64,000 nt of DNA, taken from positions 1-64,000 of the forward strand of contig JANPZY010000001.1 of assembly GCA_024707325.1 (NCBI GenBank), written 5' to 3'. Of this stretch, positions 52,669-62,403 are shown piece after piece. A model generated the notes under the pieces. The model saw nothing but the letters and a program-made list of their open reading frames with translations, made no database searches and had not been told where the DNA came from. Every line of letters begins with the position of its first letter. The first letter of the stretch is position 1. The translations under genes were made by a program, and so were the position numbers. The DNA comes from Opitutus sp. Lineage in GTDB: Bacteria > Verrucomicrobiota > Verrucomicrobiia > Opitutales > Opitutaceae.

Positions 52669-53040
52669 TCAGATATGCTTCGAGTCGGCTTCGTCTTTCT
52701 TGACGTAGCCGCTCTCCTGGCGCGCGTGGTTGACGGCGTTTTTCTTGAGATAGGCCTGATAAACGTCGTCGGCCGTCATGCCGAGCGTCTGCGCGAGCGA
52801 GACGAGAAAGTGGAAGAGATCCACGACTTCGACGCGGGCGTTTTGCTCGTCGAACTTCTGGTATTTCGCCCACCACTTCCACGGCACGCTGTCGATCAGC
52901 TCGGCCGTCTCCTGTTGCAAAGCGCGGGTGTAGTTGAGGATCCACTTGGCCTTTTCCTCTTCCGTGGCGGGCGGCAGCTTGACGCCGATGCGCTGGTTGA
53001 GGGCGTCCTGCATGCGGAAAATCTCTTCGAGCTTGTCCAT
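52669..53040 (-). CDS. Dimeric dUTPase (all-alpha, MazG-like superfamily)
   Basis: This is a 123-residue protein of the dUTPase_2 family, which hydrolyses dUTP (and dUDP) and belongs to the all-alpha NTP pyrophosphohydrolases. Metal-binding acidic motifs are LQQETAELIDSVPWKWW and ARVEVVDLFHFLVSLAQTLG. The tail VYQAYLKKNAVNHARQESGY then KKDEADSKHI is typical. The ATG at 53040 is preferred over an upstream start at 53154 because MDKLEEIFRMQDALNQRIG is the family start. It prevents uracil incorporation. Divergent from the RGG-rich gene. Confidence 0.9.
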   Translation of the reverse strand: MDKLEEIFRMQDALNQRIGVKLPPATEEEKAKWILNYTRALQQETAELIDSVPWKWWAKYQKFDEQNARVEVVDLFHFLVSLAQTLGMTADDVYQAYLKKNAVNHARQESGYVKKDEADSKHI

Positions 53041-53232
53041 GCGCGGGACGCTGCGAGAGGGCTTTCGGCCTTGCAAGCCTGCCTTGGCGCGGGGGTTTGC
53101 CCCGGAAATTGAGTTGCGCGGAGGGGCGAGCCCGTCGAGGGTTGGTGCCTTCACGCCTGCGTCGAGTGCAGTTTCTGTATTCCGCGGGCCTTAACCAACA
53201 CGGCCGCTCTCCTGGCGTTTTTACTCCGCCGG

Positions 53233-54261
53233 ATGAGCGCCAGAACCAAAACCAACAACATGTCAGATACAGTCCCGTCCGGTGAGCCGACCTCGGCTCC
53301 CGCGACTCCCGGCGCCGCGACACCCGCGGCCCCGGCGGCCGAAGCGGCGCCCACGGGCACGTTCGGCCAGACCCGCGGCTCCGGCCTCGCCCGCGGAAAA
53401 CGCCCCCAGCCCCAGTCCGCCAGCACCGCCAAGGCCCCCGTCGCCTCCGGCGATTACAAACCCACCGCGGTGGAAGTCATCAAGCCGCAGAGCGAATACA
53501 AAAATCCGTTCACCGGCGAAACGTCCGTCCCGAGCCCCGCTCCGGAACCGGTCCCCGAGCCTGAGCCCGTAGCGCCCGTCGCTCCGGCTGCGGCAGTTGA
53601 AACGCCCGCTGCGGCGGTCGAAACGCCGGTCACGCCGGCTCCCGCTGCTCCCGCCGTCGCTGCTGAAACGCCTGCGGCCGAGCCGGAGAAGAAGGCCGAG
53701 CTCAACATCCTGCCTCCCGCGGAAACGAAGCGCCCGGCCGTGAGCTGGGGCGAAACGCCCGCCGACTCGGCCGCTCCGCGCCGCGAAGAACGCGGCACGT
53801 TCCGTCCGGAGCGTCGCGAGCAGAAATCGTTTGAACCGCGCCAGCCGCGCGAACCTCGCGAGCCGCGTTCGCAGCAGCCGCGTGAGCCTCGCGAACCCCG
53901 CTCCTTCACGCCGCCCGTCGCCGAGAGAAAATCCGGCGGCTTCTTCGGCTGGCTGAAGAGCCTCTTCGGCGGCAAGTCCGAGGAAACGCAAGCCGGTGGT
54001 CGCTCCGAGCAGCGCGACGGCGAGCACAAGCACCGTCGCCGTCATCGCGGCGGTCGCGGTCGTGGCGGTTTCCAAGGCGAAAACCGCGGTCCCCGTCCGG
54101 AAGGCCAGCAAGGCGGCTTCCAGCCGCGCGAAGGCGGCCAGGGCGGTGAAGGCAACTTCGAGGGCGGCCGTCGTCGCCGTCGTCGCGGAGGTCGTGGTCG
54201 TCGTCGTGGCGACGATCGCGGTCCGCGTCCCGAGGGCCATCAGGGCGGCGGCGCGATCTAA
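53233..54261 (+). CDS. Disordered RGG/Arg-rich protein with one amphipathic segment
   Basis: This is a 342-residue low-complexity protein. Residues 1-170 are Pro/Ala/Glu-rich with repeats of AAAVETP. Residues 185-225 contain charged REPRE/PREPR repeats. Then one hydrophobic, Gly-bounded stretch GGFFGWLKSLFGGK (about 233-246) stands out. The last 95 residues are Arg/Gly/His-rich with RGG-type runs (RRRHRGGRGRGGFQGE, GRRRRRRGGRGRRRG). No enzyme domain. The layout suggests RNA or polyanion binding with a membrane- or protein-docking helix; this is inference. M10 at 53260 is an alternative start. A strong terminator follows. Confidence 0.75.
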   Translation: MSARTKTNNMSDTVPSGEPTSAPATPGAATPAAPAAEAAPTGTFGQTRGSGLARGKRPQPQSASTAKAPVASGDYKPTAVEVIKPQSEYKNPFTGETSVPSPAPEPVPEPEPVAPVAPAAAVETPAAAVETPVTPAPAAPAVAAETPAAEPEKKAELNILPPAETKRPAVSWGETPADSAAPRREERGTFRPERREQKSFEPRQPREPREPRSQQPREPREPRSFTPPVAERKSGGFFGWLKSLFGGKSEETQAGGRSEQRDGEHKHRRRHRGGRGRGGFQGENRGPRPEGQQGGFQPREGGQGGEGNFEGGRRRRRRGGRGRRRGDDRGPRPEGHQGGGAI

Positions 54262-54304
54262 GCGCACCGTTGCGAATCCTCCGGCGCTCGACGCCACTCA
54301 CTTC

Positions 54305-54334
54305 AGCCGTCCGCTTTTCGCGGGCGGCTTTTTT
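54305..54334 (+). terminator. Terminator after the RGG-rich gene
   Basis: A 10-bp stem AGCCGTCCGC/GCGGGCGGCT (one G-T pair) is followed by T residues. Confidence 0.88.
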
Positions 54335-54395
54335 GTGCGCGAGGGTCCTTCGGTCGCGTGGGACCGCTGCGTGGCGCGTCTCCCGACGCAGGTTT

Positions 54396-54489
54396 GTCAT
54401 TCTGAGCGCAGCGAAGAATCCAGAGACGCTCTCTTCGGAGGACCGAGCTGCGATTCGCTATCTGGCTTCTTCGCTGCGCTCAGAATGAC
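54396..54489. repeat. 94-bp inverted-repeat element, copy 3
   Basis: The left arm GTCATTCTGAGCGCAGCGAA (then GAATCCAG) and the right arm GGCTTCTTCGCTGCGCTCAG (then AATGAC) surround a non-coding centre. It lies in the 385-base gap between the RGG-rich gene and murA; the remainder of that gap (54,490-54,646) should hold the murA promoter, but I see no clear motif. Confidence 0.92.
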
Positions 54490-54646
54490 AGGCAGTGGAA
54501 TGGAAGTTGTCTTCCGAACCATGTCCTGGCCGTCGCTCGCGCGAATCGAACATTTTTCACGATTTTCGGTTCGCGATTCGGACACGGAGCGAGAGGCTCG
54601 GCCGTCCCCGTTTTTCCCGCGTCCCGCTTCAGATTTTTCGCTCTCA

Positions 54647-55936
54647 ATGGCCGATCTCATCGTCAATGGCGGCAAGCCGCTCTCCGGCACCATCACGCCG
54701 TCAGGCAACAAGAACTCCGTCCTGCCCATCCTCTGCGCCACGCTGCTCACCGATGAGCCCGTCTCGTTGCGCAATGTGCCGGCGATCACCGATGTCGAGA
54801 AGCTCGTGATATTTTTCCAGGAGCAGGGTTCGCGCATCACGTGGGACCAGGTGGCGGGCACGATGGAGATCGATCACTCGACCTTCGACACGAAGCGGCT
54901 GCAGGGCGAACTGCCGTCGGGCATGCGTTCGTCGGTGCTGTTGTTTGCACCGCTGCTTCAGCGCATGCGCGAGATCTCGATCCCGGGCAACGCCAAGGGC
55001 TGCTCGCTCGGCGTGCGCGAACTCGATCCGCATCTCGAAATCCTCGAAAAGCTGGGCGCGCGTATCCAGCACGGCGATACGCTGAAGATGAGCCTGCCAA
55101 ACGGTTTCCGCGGCGCTCGCCACTGGCCCGACTACATGTCGGTCACGGCGACGGAAAATTTCGTGATGGCCGCCGCACTGGCCGAAGGCGAATCGGTGCT
55201 GATCAACGCCGCGAGCGAACCGCACGTGCAGGACCTCTGCCACGTGCTCGTCGCAATGGGCGCGCAGATCGCCGGACTCGGCACGAGCCAAATCACCGTC
55301 ACCGGTGTGAAGCGCCTGAAAGGCGGTTCATTCGCGATCAACACCGACCACCACGAGGTCGTCACGTTTCTCGCGCTCGGTGCGATCACCGGCGGCGAAG
55401 TCCGCGTGAAACACTCGGTGCCGCATCACTTCGATTTGATGACGCGTGCGTTCGCGAAGCTCGGCGTCGAGATCGAGCACGAGGGTGACACCGCACGCGT
55501 GCGCGCCGGCCAGAAGCTCGTCGTCGAGACGCCGTTTACCACCAATCTCCTCCCGAAGATCGAAGCCGCGCCGTGGCCATATTTTCCGGTGGACCTCCTG
55601 CCGTGCATGATCGCGCTCGCGGTGCGCGCGGAAGGCGCGATCCAGTTCTGGAACAAGGTTTACGAGGGCGGCTTCACGTGGATGCCCGAGCTCGCGAAGT
55701 TCGGCGCGCACGTGGTCGTCAACGATCCGCATCGCATCATCGTTTTCGGCAACCGTCCGCTTCGCCCCACGACCGTGGACGCGCCCTACATCATCCGCGC
55801 GGCGGTCGGCCTCTACATGGTGGCGGCGAGCATCCCTGGTCGCTCCGTCGTGAAAAACGCCGACACGATCAAGCGCGCCCACCCGAAGTTCGTCGAAAAC
55901 CTCCGCAGCCTCGGCGCAGACGTGGAATGGCGCTGA
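54647..55936 (+). CDS. murA: UDP-N-acetylglucosamine 1-carboxyvinyltransferase (MurA), divergent variant
   Basis: This is a 429-residue EPSP-synthase-fold enzyme for the first committed step of peptidoglycan synthesis. Family features are LIVNGGKPLSGTITPSGNKN, PVSLRNVPAITDVEKLV, ELPSGMRSSVLLFAPLL, the active-site loop AKGCSLGVRELDPHLEILEK with the Cys that attacks PEP, and the closing YIIRAAVGLYMVAASIPGRS. The usual GFPTD-like segment reads WPYFPVDLLPCMIALAV, so it is a divergent subgroup; a paralogue with another role is possible. No Shine-Dalgarno site precedes the ATG. ruvB follows 66 bases later. Confidence 0.88.
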   Translation: MADLIVNGGKPLSGTITPSGNKNSVLPILCATLLTDEPVSLRNVPAITDVEKLVIFFQEQGSRITWDQVAGTMEIDHSTFDTKRLQGELPSGMRSSVLLFAPLLQRMREISIPGNAKGCSLGVRELDPHLEILEKLGARIQHGDTLKMSLPNGFRGARHWPDYMSVTATENFVMAAALAEGESVLINAASEPHVQDLCHVLVAMGAQIAGLGTSQITVTGVKRLKGGSFAINTDHHEVVTFLALGAITGGEVRVKHSVPHHFDLMTRAFAKLGVEIEHEGDTARVRAGQKLVVETPFTTNLLPKIEAAPWPYFPVDLLPCMIALAVRAEGAIQFWNKVYEGGFTWMPELAKFGAHVVVNDPHRIIVFGNRPLRPTTVDAPYIIRAAVGLYMVAASIPGRSVVKNADTIKRAHPKFVENLRSLGADVEWR

Positions 55937-56002
55937 CCGAATTTTCGCTTCTCGATTTTTGATTTTCGATTTTCCCGCCGCTCCCCACCCTCCCGCTTCG
56001 CC

Positions 56003-57082
<1,080 letters not shown>

Positions 57083-57294
57083 CTTTTGCCGGAATTTCCG
57101 GCCGAAAGTGTTGACGGAGCGAGCCTCGGGAATTCCCTGAGTAGCATTCTGCCGCGCGGCCGGTGGCGCCGAGGCTCCCTTGAGCTCTGGCACCGTTGCT
57201 CGCGCAGCTTGTCGCGGCGGTGCGACGTTTTTGTCGTATCGCCTTTTTTGGTGGCCGTCGCGTGCGACGGGCGCCCTCACCGCCCACTACACCT

Positions 57295-58633
57295 ATGCAA
57301 GAGCCAAATTTTGACTCCGCGCTCCCGCGCATCGGGATGGTTTCCACCCACGGCTATGTCGCCGCCGAGCCGCCGCTCGGCGCCGCCGACACCGGCGGCC
57401 AGGTGGTTTACGTTCTCGAACTTTCCAAGAAACTCGCCCAGCTCGGCTTCGAGGTGGACATCTGGACCCGCCGTTTCGAGGAGCAGCCCGAGTTCGACAT
57501 CGTCAGCGACCGAGTTCGCGTCATCCGCGTCCCGTGCGGAGGAAAGAACTTCGTGGATAAGGAATACCTCGTCCGCCACCTCGACGAGTGGTCCGAACGC
57601 GCCCTGCGCTTCATCAAGAAACACGGTCTGAAATACCAGTTTTTCAACAGCCACTATTGGGACGCTGGCTACGCCACGCAGCGCCTCTCCGACGCGCTCG
57701 ACGTCCCGCACGTGCATACGCCGCACTCGCTCGGCCTCTGGAAAAAACAACTCATGGAGCGGGACTTTCCGGAGGACGCCGCGAATTTCGAAAAAGAAAT
57801 ACAACTTCACCCAACGCATCAACGAGGAGACGCTCCTCTTCCGTCGCAGCGACCAGATCATCGCGACCACTCCCGACCAGTGCGACATGATCGTGAAAGA
57901 CTACGGCGCTCCGGCCGAGCACGTCACGATGGTGCCGCCGGGTTACGACGATAATAAGTTCTTCCCGGTCAGCACTGCGTCGCGCGAAGGCATTCGTCAG
58001 CGTCTCGGTTTCAACGGCAAGGTCGTCCTCGCGCTCGGTCGTCTCGCCCGCAACAAGGGCTACGATCTGCTCATCGAGTCCTTCCCCCTCGTGCTCGCGC
58101 GTGAACCTGAGGCGATGCTGTATCTCGCCGTCGGCGGCTCCGCGCAGAATCCCGGGGAGCAGAAAATCCTCGATGAACTGAAAGCCCAGGCCACGGCGCT
58201 CGGCATCTCCGAGCGCGTGGTGTTCGGCGGCTTCGTCTCCGACAACGATCTCGCGGACTACTATCGCGGCGCGGATGTCTTCGTGCTCTCGAGTCGCTAC
58301 GAGCCGTTTGGCATGACTGCGATCGAAGCGATGGCCTGCGGCACGCCGACAATCGTGACCACCCACGGCGGTCTCTATCGCGCGATCACCTACGGACGTC
58401 ACGCGCTCTACGCTGACACGTTCGACCGCGAAGATCTTGGTATCCAGATCGTGAAAATCATGCGCCACCCGCGCCTCGCCCACCGGTTGTCGCGCATGGG
58501 CGCGCACAAGGCTCGCAGTCTCTTCACCTGGACCGGCATCGCTCAGCAAATCGTCAGCCTGATCGAAGAGCGCGCCACCGCGCTCGCGTTCACCGATAAC
58601 GAGTGGGACGAACCCTGGAACGACGGCGACTGA
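57295..58633 (+). CDS. Sucrose-phosphate synthase-like GT4 glycosyltransferase, one frameshift
   Basis: This is a GT-B enzyme of about 445 residues. N-terminal lobe: RIGMVSTHGYVAAEPPLGAA, DTGGQVVYVLELSKKLAQLG, and FFNSHYWDAGYATQRLSDAL, VPHVHTPHSLGLWKKQLM. C-terminal lobe: GKVVLALGRLARNKGYDLLI and SSRYEPFGMTAIEAMACGTP, the donor-binding E-x7-E motif. GG-HTPHSLG and the neighbours point to sucrose-6F-phosphate synthase. One extra A near 57,800 (in GAAAAAGAAA) shifts the frame; after correction NFEKKYNFTQRINEETLLF reads normally. First gene of an apparent sucrose operon; the next starts 21 bases after its stop. Confidence 0.87.
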
Positions 58634-58654
58634 GCTACGTCATTCTTCTTCGCC

Positions 58655-60757
58655 ATGGTCGCACCCATCCCAGTCCAACTCTTCTGCTCCGATCTCGACG
58701 GCACGCTGGTCGGCAATCCTGAATCGTCGCATCGCTTCAAGGTCGCCTGGAGCAAGATTCCCGAGAAACGGCGCCCGCTGCTCATCTACAGCAGCGGGCG
58801 TTTGGTCGACGACCTGCGCCGCTTCTACGTCGACGAAGATGTATTGCCCGTGCCCGACTTCGCCATCGGCGGCGTGGGCACGCAGATTTACGATGAAAAA
58901 GGCGAGCGGATGCTCGAGGAATACTATCAGCACCTCGCGCAGAAGTGGGACGTGCGCCTCGTGCAATCACTCATGCAGAACGTCCGTGGCATCCGTCCGC
59001 AGCCGGCGGAATTCCAGCACGCGTTCAAGTCGAGCTGGTTTCTCGATCGCGCCACGCCGGAGACGTTGCGTGAAATCGAGCACAGTCTCGCCGAGGCCGG
59101 GCTCGAAATCGCCGTCGTCTACTCGAGCGGTCGCGATCTCGACGTGTTGCCGCGCAACGCCACGAAAGGTGGCGCTCTGTCGTGGCTCTGCGGACGCCTG
59201 AGCGTGCCGCTCGATCGCGTGCTCGTCGCAGGCGACACAGGCAACGATGCCACGATGTTTCTCCTGCCCGGGGTGCGCAGCATCATCGTCGAGAACGCCC
59301 AGCCCGAACTCTTCGAGGCCACAGTGGACATCGCGACCTACACGTCGCGCTCCGTCATGGCCGACGGCGTGCTCGATGGCCTTCGCCATCACGGTGTGAT
59401 TTCGCGCATGCCCGGCGCGGCCGAGGGCGAATTCTCGAGCGAGAACTTCGAGCCGAGCTTCCGGATGCTGTTTACCGGATCGCAGCTAGGGCCGCTCTCC
59501 GACGACGAACGCAGTTATATCCACCTTGCCTACAGCAAGGCCCTCGACGCGCTGCGTCGCAACATCACGACGATCGGTTTCTCCGCGTGCTCGTTGGATG
59601 ACAATGCAGTCACCGGCACCGACGCCAACTACCGCAGCGTGTGGGCCCGCGACGCGTCGCTCACGATTCTCTTCACGCTCGACCTCGACGATCCCAACGT
59701 CCGCCAGTGCCAGCGCGCGTCGCTGATCACGCTGCTCGACGCCATTTCGCCGACCGGACAATTGCCGGCCAACGTGCGCATCGATGACGGCGTGCCCGAC
59801 TACTCCGGCGTGGGCAACATCTGCTCCATCGACAGTGGTCTGTGGGTGATCATCGCGTTCTACGGCTACATCGAAAAGACGAAGGATTTCGAGTTTCTCC
59901 GCCGCTACGCCGATCATCTGCAGCGGGCGATGAACTGGCTCAGTGCACACGACAGCAACAACGACGGCTTGCTCGAGATTCCCGAAGCCGGCGACTGGAC
60001 CGATCTTTTCGGTCGCAGCTACAACGTGCTCTACGACGAAGTGCTCTGGTTCCGCACCAACGTCTGTTTCGGCCGCCTGCTCGAGTTTCTCGGGCAGTAT
60101 GAACACGCCGCCGACTATCTCCGCTGGTCGCAGCAAATCCGCAGCCGCATTCTGGAGACGTTCTGGCCGTCGACGATCGTGCCGTTTGGCGATCCACGGC
60201 CGCATCGTTTCGCCGACCGCCAGTTCGATCTCGGCGACACCCAATACCTCCTCGCAGAGATCACGCCGTTCTCCTTCAACTGGCGCTGCGACGTGCTGGG
60301 CAACCTGCTCGCCTTCCTCATGAATCTGCTCGACATCACGCGCGCGCGCACCGCGCTCCGCTTCATGTGGGGCGTGGGTGTCAATCATCCGTGGCCGGTC
60401 GCCAACCTCTACCCGGTCGTGCAGGCCGGCGATCCCGACTGGCGCGCTTACTACACGGTCAATCTTCTCAACCTTCCGCACCACTACCACAACGGCGGCC
60501 TCTGGCCGTTCATCGGCGGCATGTGGGTGCAGTTCATCAACCGGCTCGGCTTCCACGAAATCGCCGCGCGCGAACTGCATCGGCTCGCGCAACTCAACCA
60601 ACTCGGGCGGGATCAGGAGTGGGAATTCAACGAGTGGGCGCACGGCGCTACCGGCCGCCCCATGGGCAAAGCTTTCCAGGCGTGGTCCGCGGCGTCGTTC
60701 ATCCGCGCGTGCCACGAACTCGATCTCGCGCCCAAACGGCCGCCTTCCCATGGCTGA
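58655..60757 (+). CDS. Sucrose-phosphate phosphatase fused to a GH100-like invertase domain
   Basis: This is a 700-residue two-domain protein. Residues 1 to about 245 are a HAD-IIB phosphatase: LFCSDLDGTLVGNPES (nucleophile Asp), LLIYSSGRLVDDLRRFY, PDFAIGGVGTQIYDE and VLVAGDTGNDATMFLLPG. Residues from about 270 are an (alpha/alpha)6-type glycosidase: YRSVWARDASLTILFTLDLD, GNICSIDSGLWVIIAFYGYI, LLEIPEAGDWTDLFGRSYNV, NVLYDEVLWFRTNVCFGRLL, LPHHYHNGGLWPFIGGMWVQ and EWEFNEWAHGATGRPMGKAF. These fit neutral/alkaline invertase (GH100). The first half would dephosphorylate sucrose-6F-phosphate and the second cleave sucrose. It overlaps the fructokinase gene by eight bases. No signal peptide; cytoplasmic. 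The exact hydrolase specificity is inferred. Confidence 0.87.
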   Translation: MVAPIPVQLFCSDLDGTLVGNPESSHRFKVAWSKIPEKRRPLLIYSSGRLVDDLRRFYVDEDVLPVPDFAIGGVGTQIYDEKGERMLEEYYQHLAQKWDVRLVQSLMQNVRGIRPQPAEFQHAFKSSWFLDRATPETLREIEHSLAEAGLEIAVVYSSGRDLDVLPRNATKGGALSWLCGRLSVPLDRVLVAGDTGNDATMFLLPGVRSIIVENAQPELFEATVDIATYTSRSVMADGVLDGLRHHGVISRMPGAAEGEFSSENFEPSFRMLFTGSQLGPLSDDERSYIHLAYSKALDALRRNITTIGFSACSLDDNAVTGTDANYRSVWARDASLTILFTLDLDDPNVRQCQRASLITLLDAISPTGQLPANVRIDDGVPDYSGVGNICSIDSGLWVIIAFYGYIEKTKDFEFLRRYADHLQRAMNWLSAHDSNNDGLLEIPEAGDWTDLFGRSYNVLYDEVLWFRTNVCFGRLLEFLGQYEHAADYLRWSQQIRSRILETFWPSTIVPFGDPRPHRFADRQFDLGDTQYLLAEITPFSFNWRCDVLGNLLAFLMNLLDITRARTALRFMWGVGVNHPWPVANLYPVVQAGDPDWRAYYTVNLLNLPHHYHNGGLWPFIGGMWVQFINRLGFHEIAARELHRLAQLNQLGRDQEWEFNEWAHGATGRPMGKAFQAWSAASFIRACHELDLAPKRPPSHG

Positions 60758-61634
60758 GCGCCCCGCCACCGCGATCTGCTTCGGCGAAGTTCTTTGGGAT
60801 TTCCTCCCCGATGGACTTCACGCCGGGGGCGCGCCGTTCAACGTCGCGTATCATCTCCACGCGCAAGGCGTGCGCGTGCTTGTCGCGTCCGCTGTCGGCG
60901 ACGACACGCTCGGCGAAGAACTGCTGCGCCGTCTCGACGACTGGGGCATTTCCACCGCGCACATCGCGCGCACGGCGCGCCGCACCGGCTTCGTCCGCGC
61001 ACTCATCGGTTCCTCCGGTGATGCGCGCTACGAAATCGCGCGCAAAGTTGCGTGGGATCAGATCGCGATCAAAGCGCCCTTGCTGCGCGAGGCACGCAAC
61101 GCTCGTGCCGTGATTTTCGGTTCACTCGCGCAACGCACGCGCGAAAACCGCACCGCGCTCGCCACGCTGCTCGACGCGGTGCCCGACAATGCGCTCCGCG
61201 TGTTCGACGTGAATTTCCGCCCCCCGCACGACGACCTGAAGCTCGCCGCCAAACTCGCCGCTCGCGCGAACGTGCTGAAACTCAATCACGAAGAAGCCGC
61301 GCGCCTCGCCGGTGGCTCGGAAAAATCCGGACACGAGGAACGCAACGCGCGCGAACTGTTTCGCCACTTCGGCTGCGAGCGCATCGTCGTCACCGCCGGC
61401 GCGCGCGGCGCTGGTTTGCTGCGCGACGGCCGCTGGCTCTGGGAGAAAGGCCGGCGTGTCCAGGTTCTGGATACGATCGGCGCCGGCGATTCGTTCCTCG
61501 CCACGCTCGTGGCGCATCTTCTGCGCGGCAGCGATGACCGCACCACGCTGCGCGAATCGTGCCGCACCGGGGAGTGGGTCGCGACCCAACGCGGCGCGAC
61601 TCCCGCCTATAAGCGCACCACGTCGCGCCACTGA
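60750..61634 (+). CDS. PfkB-family fructokinase
   Basis: This is a 294-residue sugar kinase. Markers are ICFGEVLWDFLPDGLHAGGA, PFNVAYHLHAQGVRV, FDVNFRPPHDDLKLAAKLAA, the sequence NVLKLNHEEAARLAG and the catalytic anion hole with the Asp in VLDTIGAGDSFLATLVAHLL. Fructose is the most probable substrate, since the gene overlaps the phosphatase-invertase fusion by eight bases and would take the fructose released from sucrose. The last gene of the unit; a 22-bp array begins 11 bases after its stop. Confidence 0.9.
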   Translation: MAERPATAICFGEVLWDFLPDGLHAGGAPFNVAYHLHAQGVRVLVASAVGDDTLGEELLRRLDDWGISTAHIARTARRTGFVRALIGSSGDARYEIARKVAWDQIAIKAPLLREARNARAVIFGSLAQRTRENRTALATLLDAVPDNALRVFDVNFRPPHDDLKLAAKLAARANVLKLNHEEAARLAGGSEKSGHEERNARELFRHFGCERIVVTAGARGAGLLRDGRWLWEKGRRVQVLDTIGAGDSFLATLVAHLLRGSDDRTTLRESCRTGEWVATQRGATPAYKRTTSRH

Positions 61635-61645
61635 GCGCACCGACT

Positions 61646-61733
61646 CGGGACCGAGTGCGTCCCGAGTCGAGCCAGGGTCCGCACACGGTCGAGCCACAGT
61701 GCGAACACGGTCGAGCCAGCGCGCGGCGCGGGT
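61646..61733. repeat. 22-bp-period tandem array 5 (4 units), after fructokinase
   Basis: Four 22-base units begin CGGGACCGAGTGCGTCCC, CGAGCCAGGGTCCGCAC, CGAGCCACAGTGCGAAC and CGAGCCAGCGCGCGG. The CGAGCC/TCCGCAC variant is close to array 2. It lies directly after the fructokinase stop. The stretch 61,734-61,800 shows nothing further. Confidence 0.82.
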
Positions 61734-61800
61734 CGGAACATCGAAGAAGCCTGCTCGCTTTTCATCGTTCCGAGCCGAACGAACCACTCCGCGGGGACAT

Positions 61801-61831
61801 AAAAAAAGCCGCGGCGATATCGCCGGGGCTT
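61801..61831 (-). terminator. Terminator for the minus-strand small-protein gene
   Basis: The palindrome GGCGATATCGCC (61,813-61,824) is flanked by AAGCC/GGCTT; on the minus strand it is followed by seven T residues. Confidence 0.7.
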
Positions 61832-61848
61832 GAGAAATAACCGGGAGA

Positions 61849-61879
61849 AAAAGGGGCCGCGTTTTCCGCGGCCCCTTTT
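61849..61879. terminator. Bidirectional terminator
   Basis: A 13-bp stem AAAAGGGGCCGCG/CGCGGCCCCTTTT (5-base loop) carries A and T tracts on both sides, so it can act on both strands. It lies ten bases from the end of the minus-strand small-protein gene. Confidence 0.9.
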
Positions 61880-61888
61880 CACCCTGCT

Positions 61889-62242
61889 CTACGCAGTGCC
61901 ACGCTTGGCGAGCCAGTCTGGCGCGATTTCCAGAAGCTCGGACTCGGGCACCGGAAGAACGTGCGGCGCAACGCGCGCAGTCGCGGCGTTGAGCGCGGGG
62001 ACGGTTTGCGCGGCCTCGGACGCGGGCGTGTATTCGAGCAGCTCGGCGGCGAAGCCCAAGCCGGCGCGCACGAAATACGAACCACCGATCGCGAGCTGCA
62101 CGCAGCTCATGAACTGCAACCACAGCTCACGAGCGCTTTCACCCGTGATCGCGTCGGGCACACACAGCGCCGGCGCATAGCGCGGCAGCATCGCAAACAA
62201 AGTCCCAAAGAGAACGAATCCTAGAGCATGGGTGGCTTTCAT
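61889..62242 (-). CDS. Small membrane or exported protein of unknown function
   Basis: This is a 117-residue protein. The N-terminus (MKATHALGFVLFGTLFAMLP) is a signal peptide or anchor ending near RYAPA. A second, weaker hydrophobic stretch is LWLQFMSCVQLAIGGSYFVR then AGLGFAAELL. Two cysteines (ALCVPD, MSCVQL) may pair. The C-terminal 45 residues are Ala/Pro/Val-rich. No family recognised. Its own terminators follow; 160 bases upstream are free of genes and should hold its promoter. Confidence 0.6.
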   Translation of the reverse strand: MKATHALGFVLFGTLFAMLPRYAPALCVPDAITGESARELWLQFMSCVQLAIGGSYFVRAGLGFAAELLEYTPASEAAQTVPALNAATARVAPHVLPVPESELLEIAPDWLAKRGTA

Positions 62243-62403
62243 ATGTGTGTGGATTTAGCGGCGCGCGTGCCAACGCGGCACCGTTCACCGAACCCGCCTG
62301 ACACCAGAGGACTACCCCCGTGTTCCATTTATTTGCGGGCGATGTGTCCCGCATTGCGCACGACGCGGTTTTTTCGCGCCGTGCAAAGCGCACGTTACCG
62401 CGC

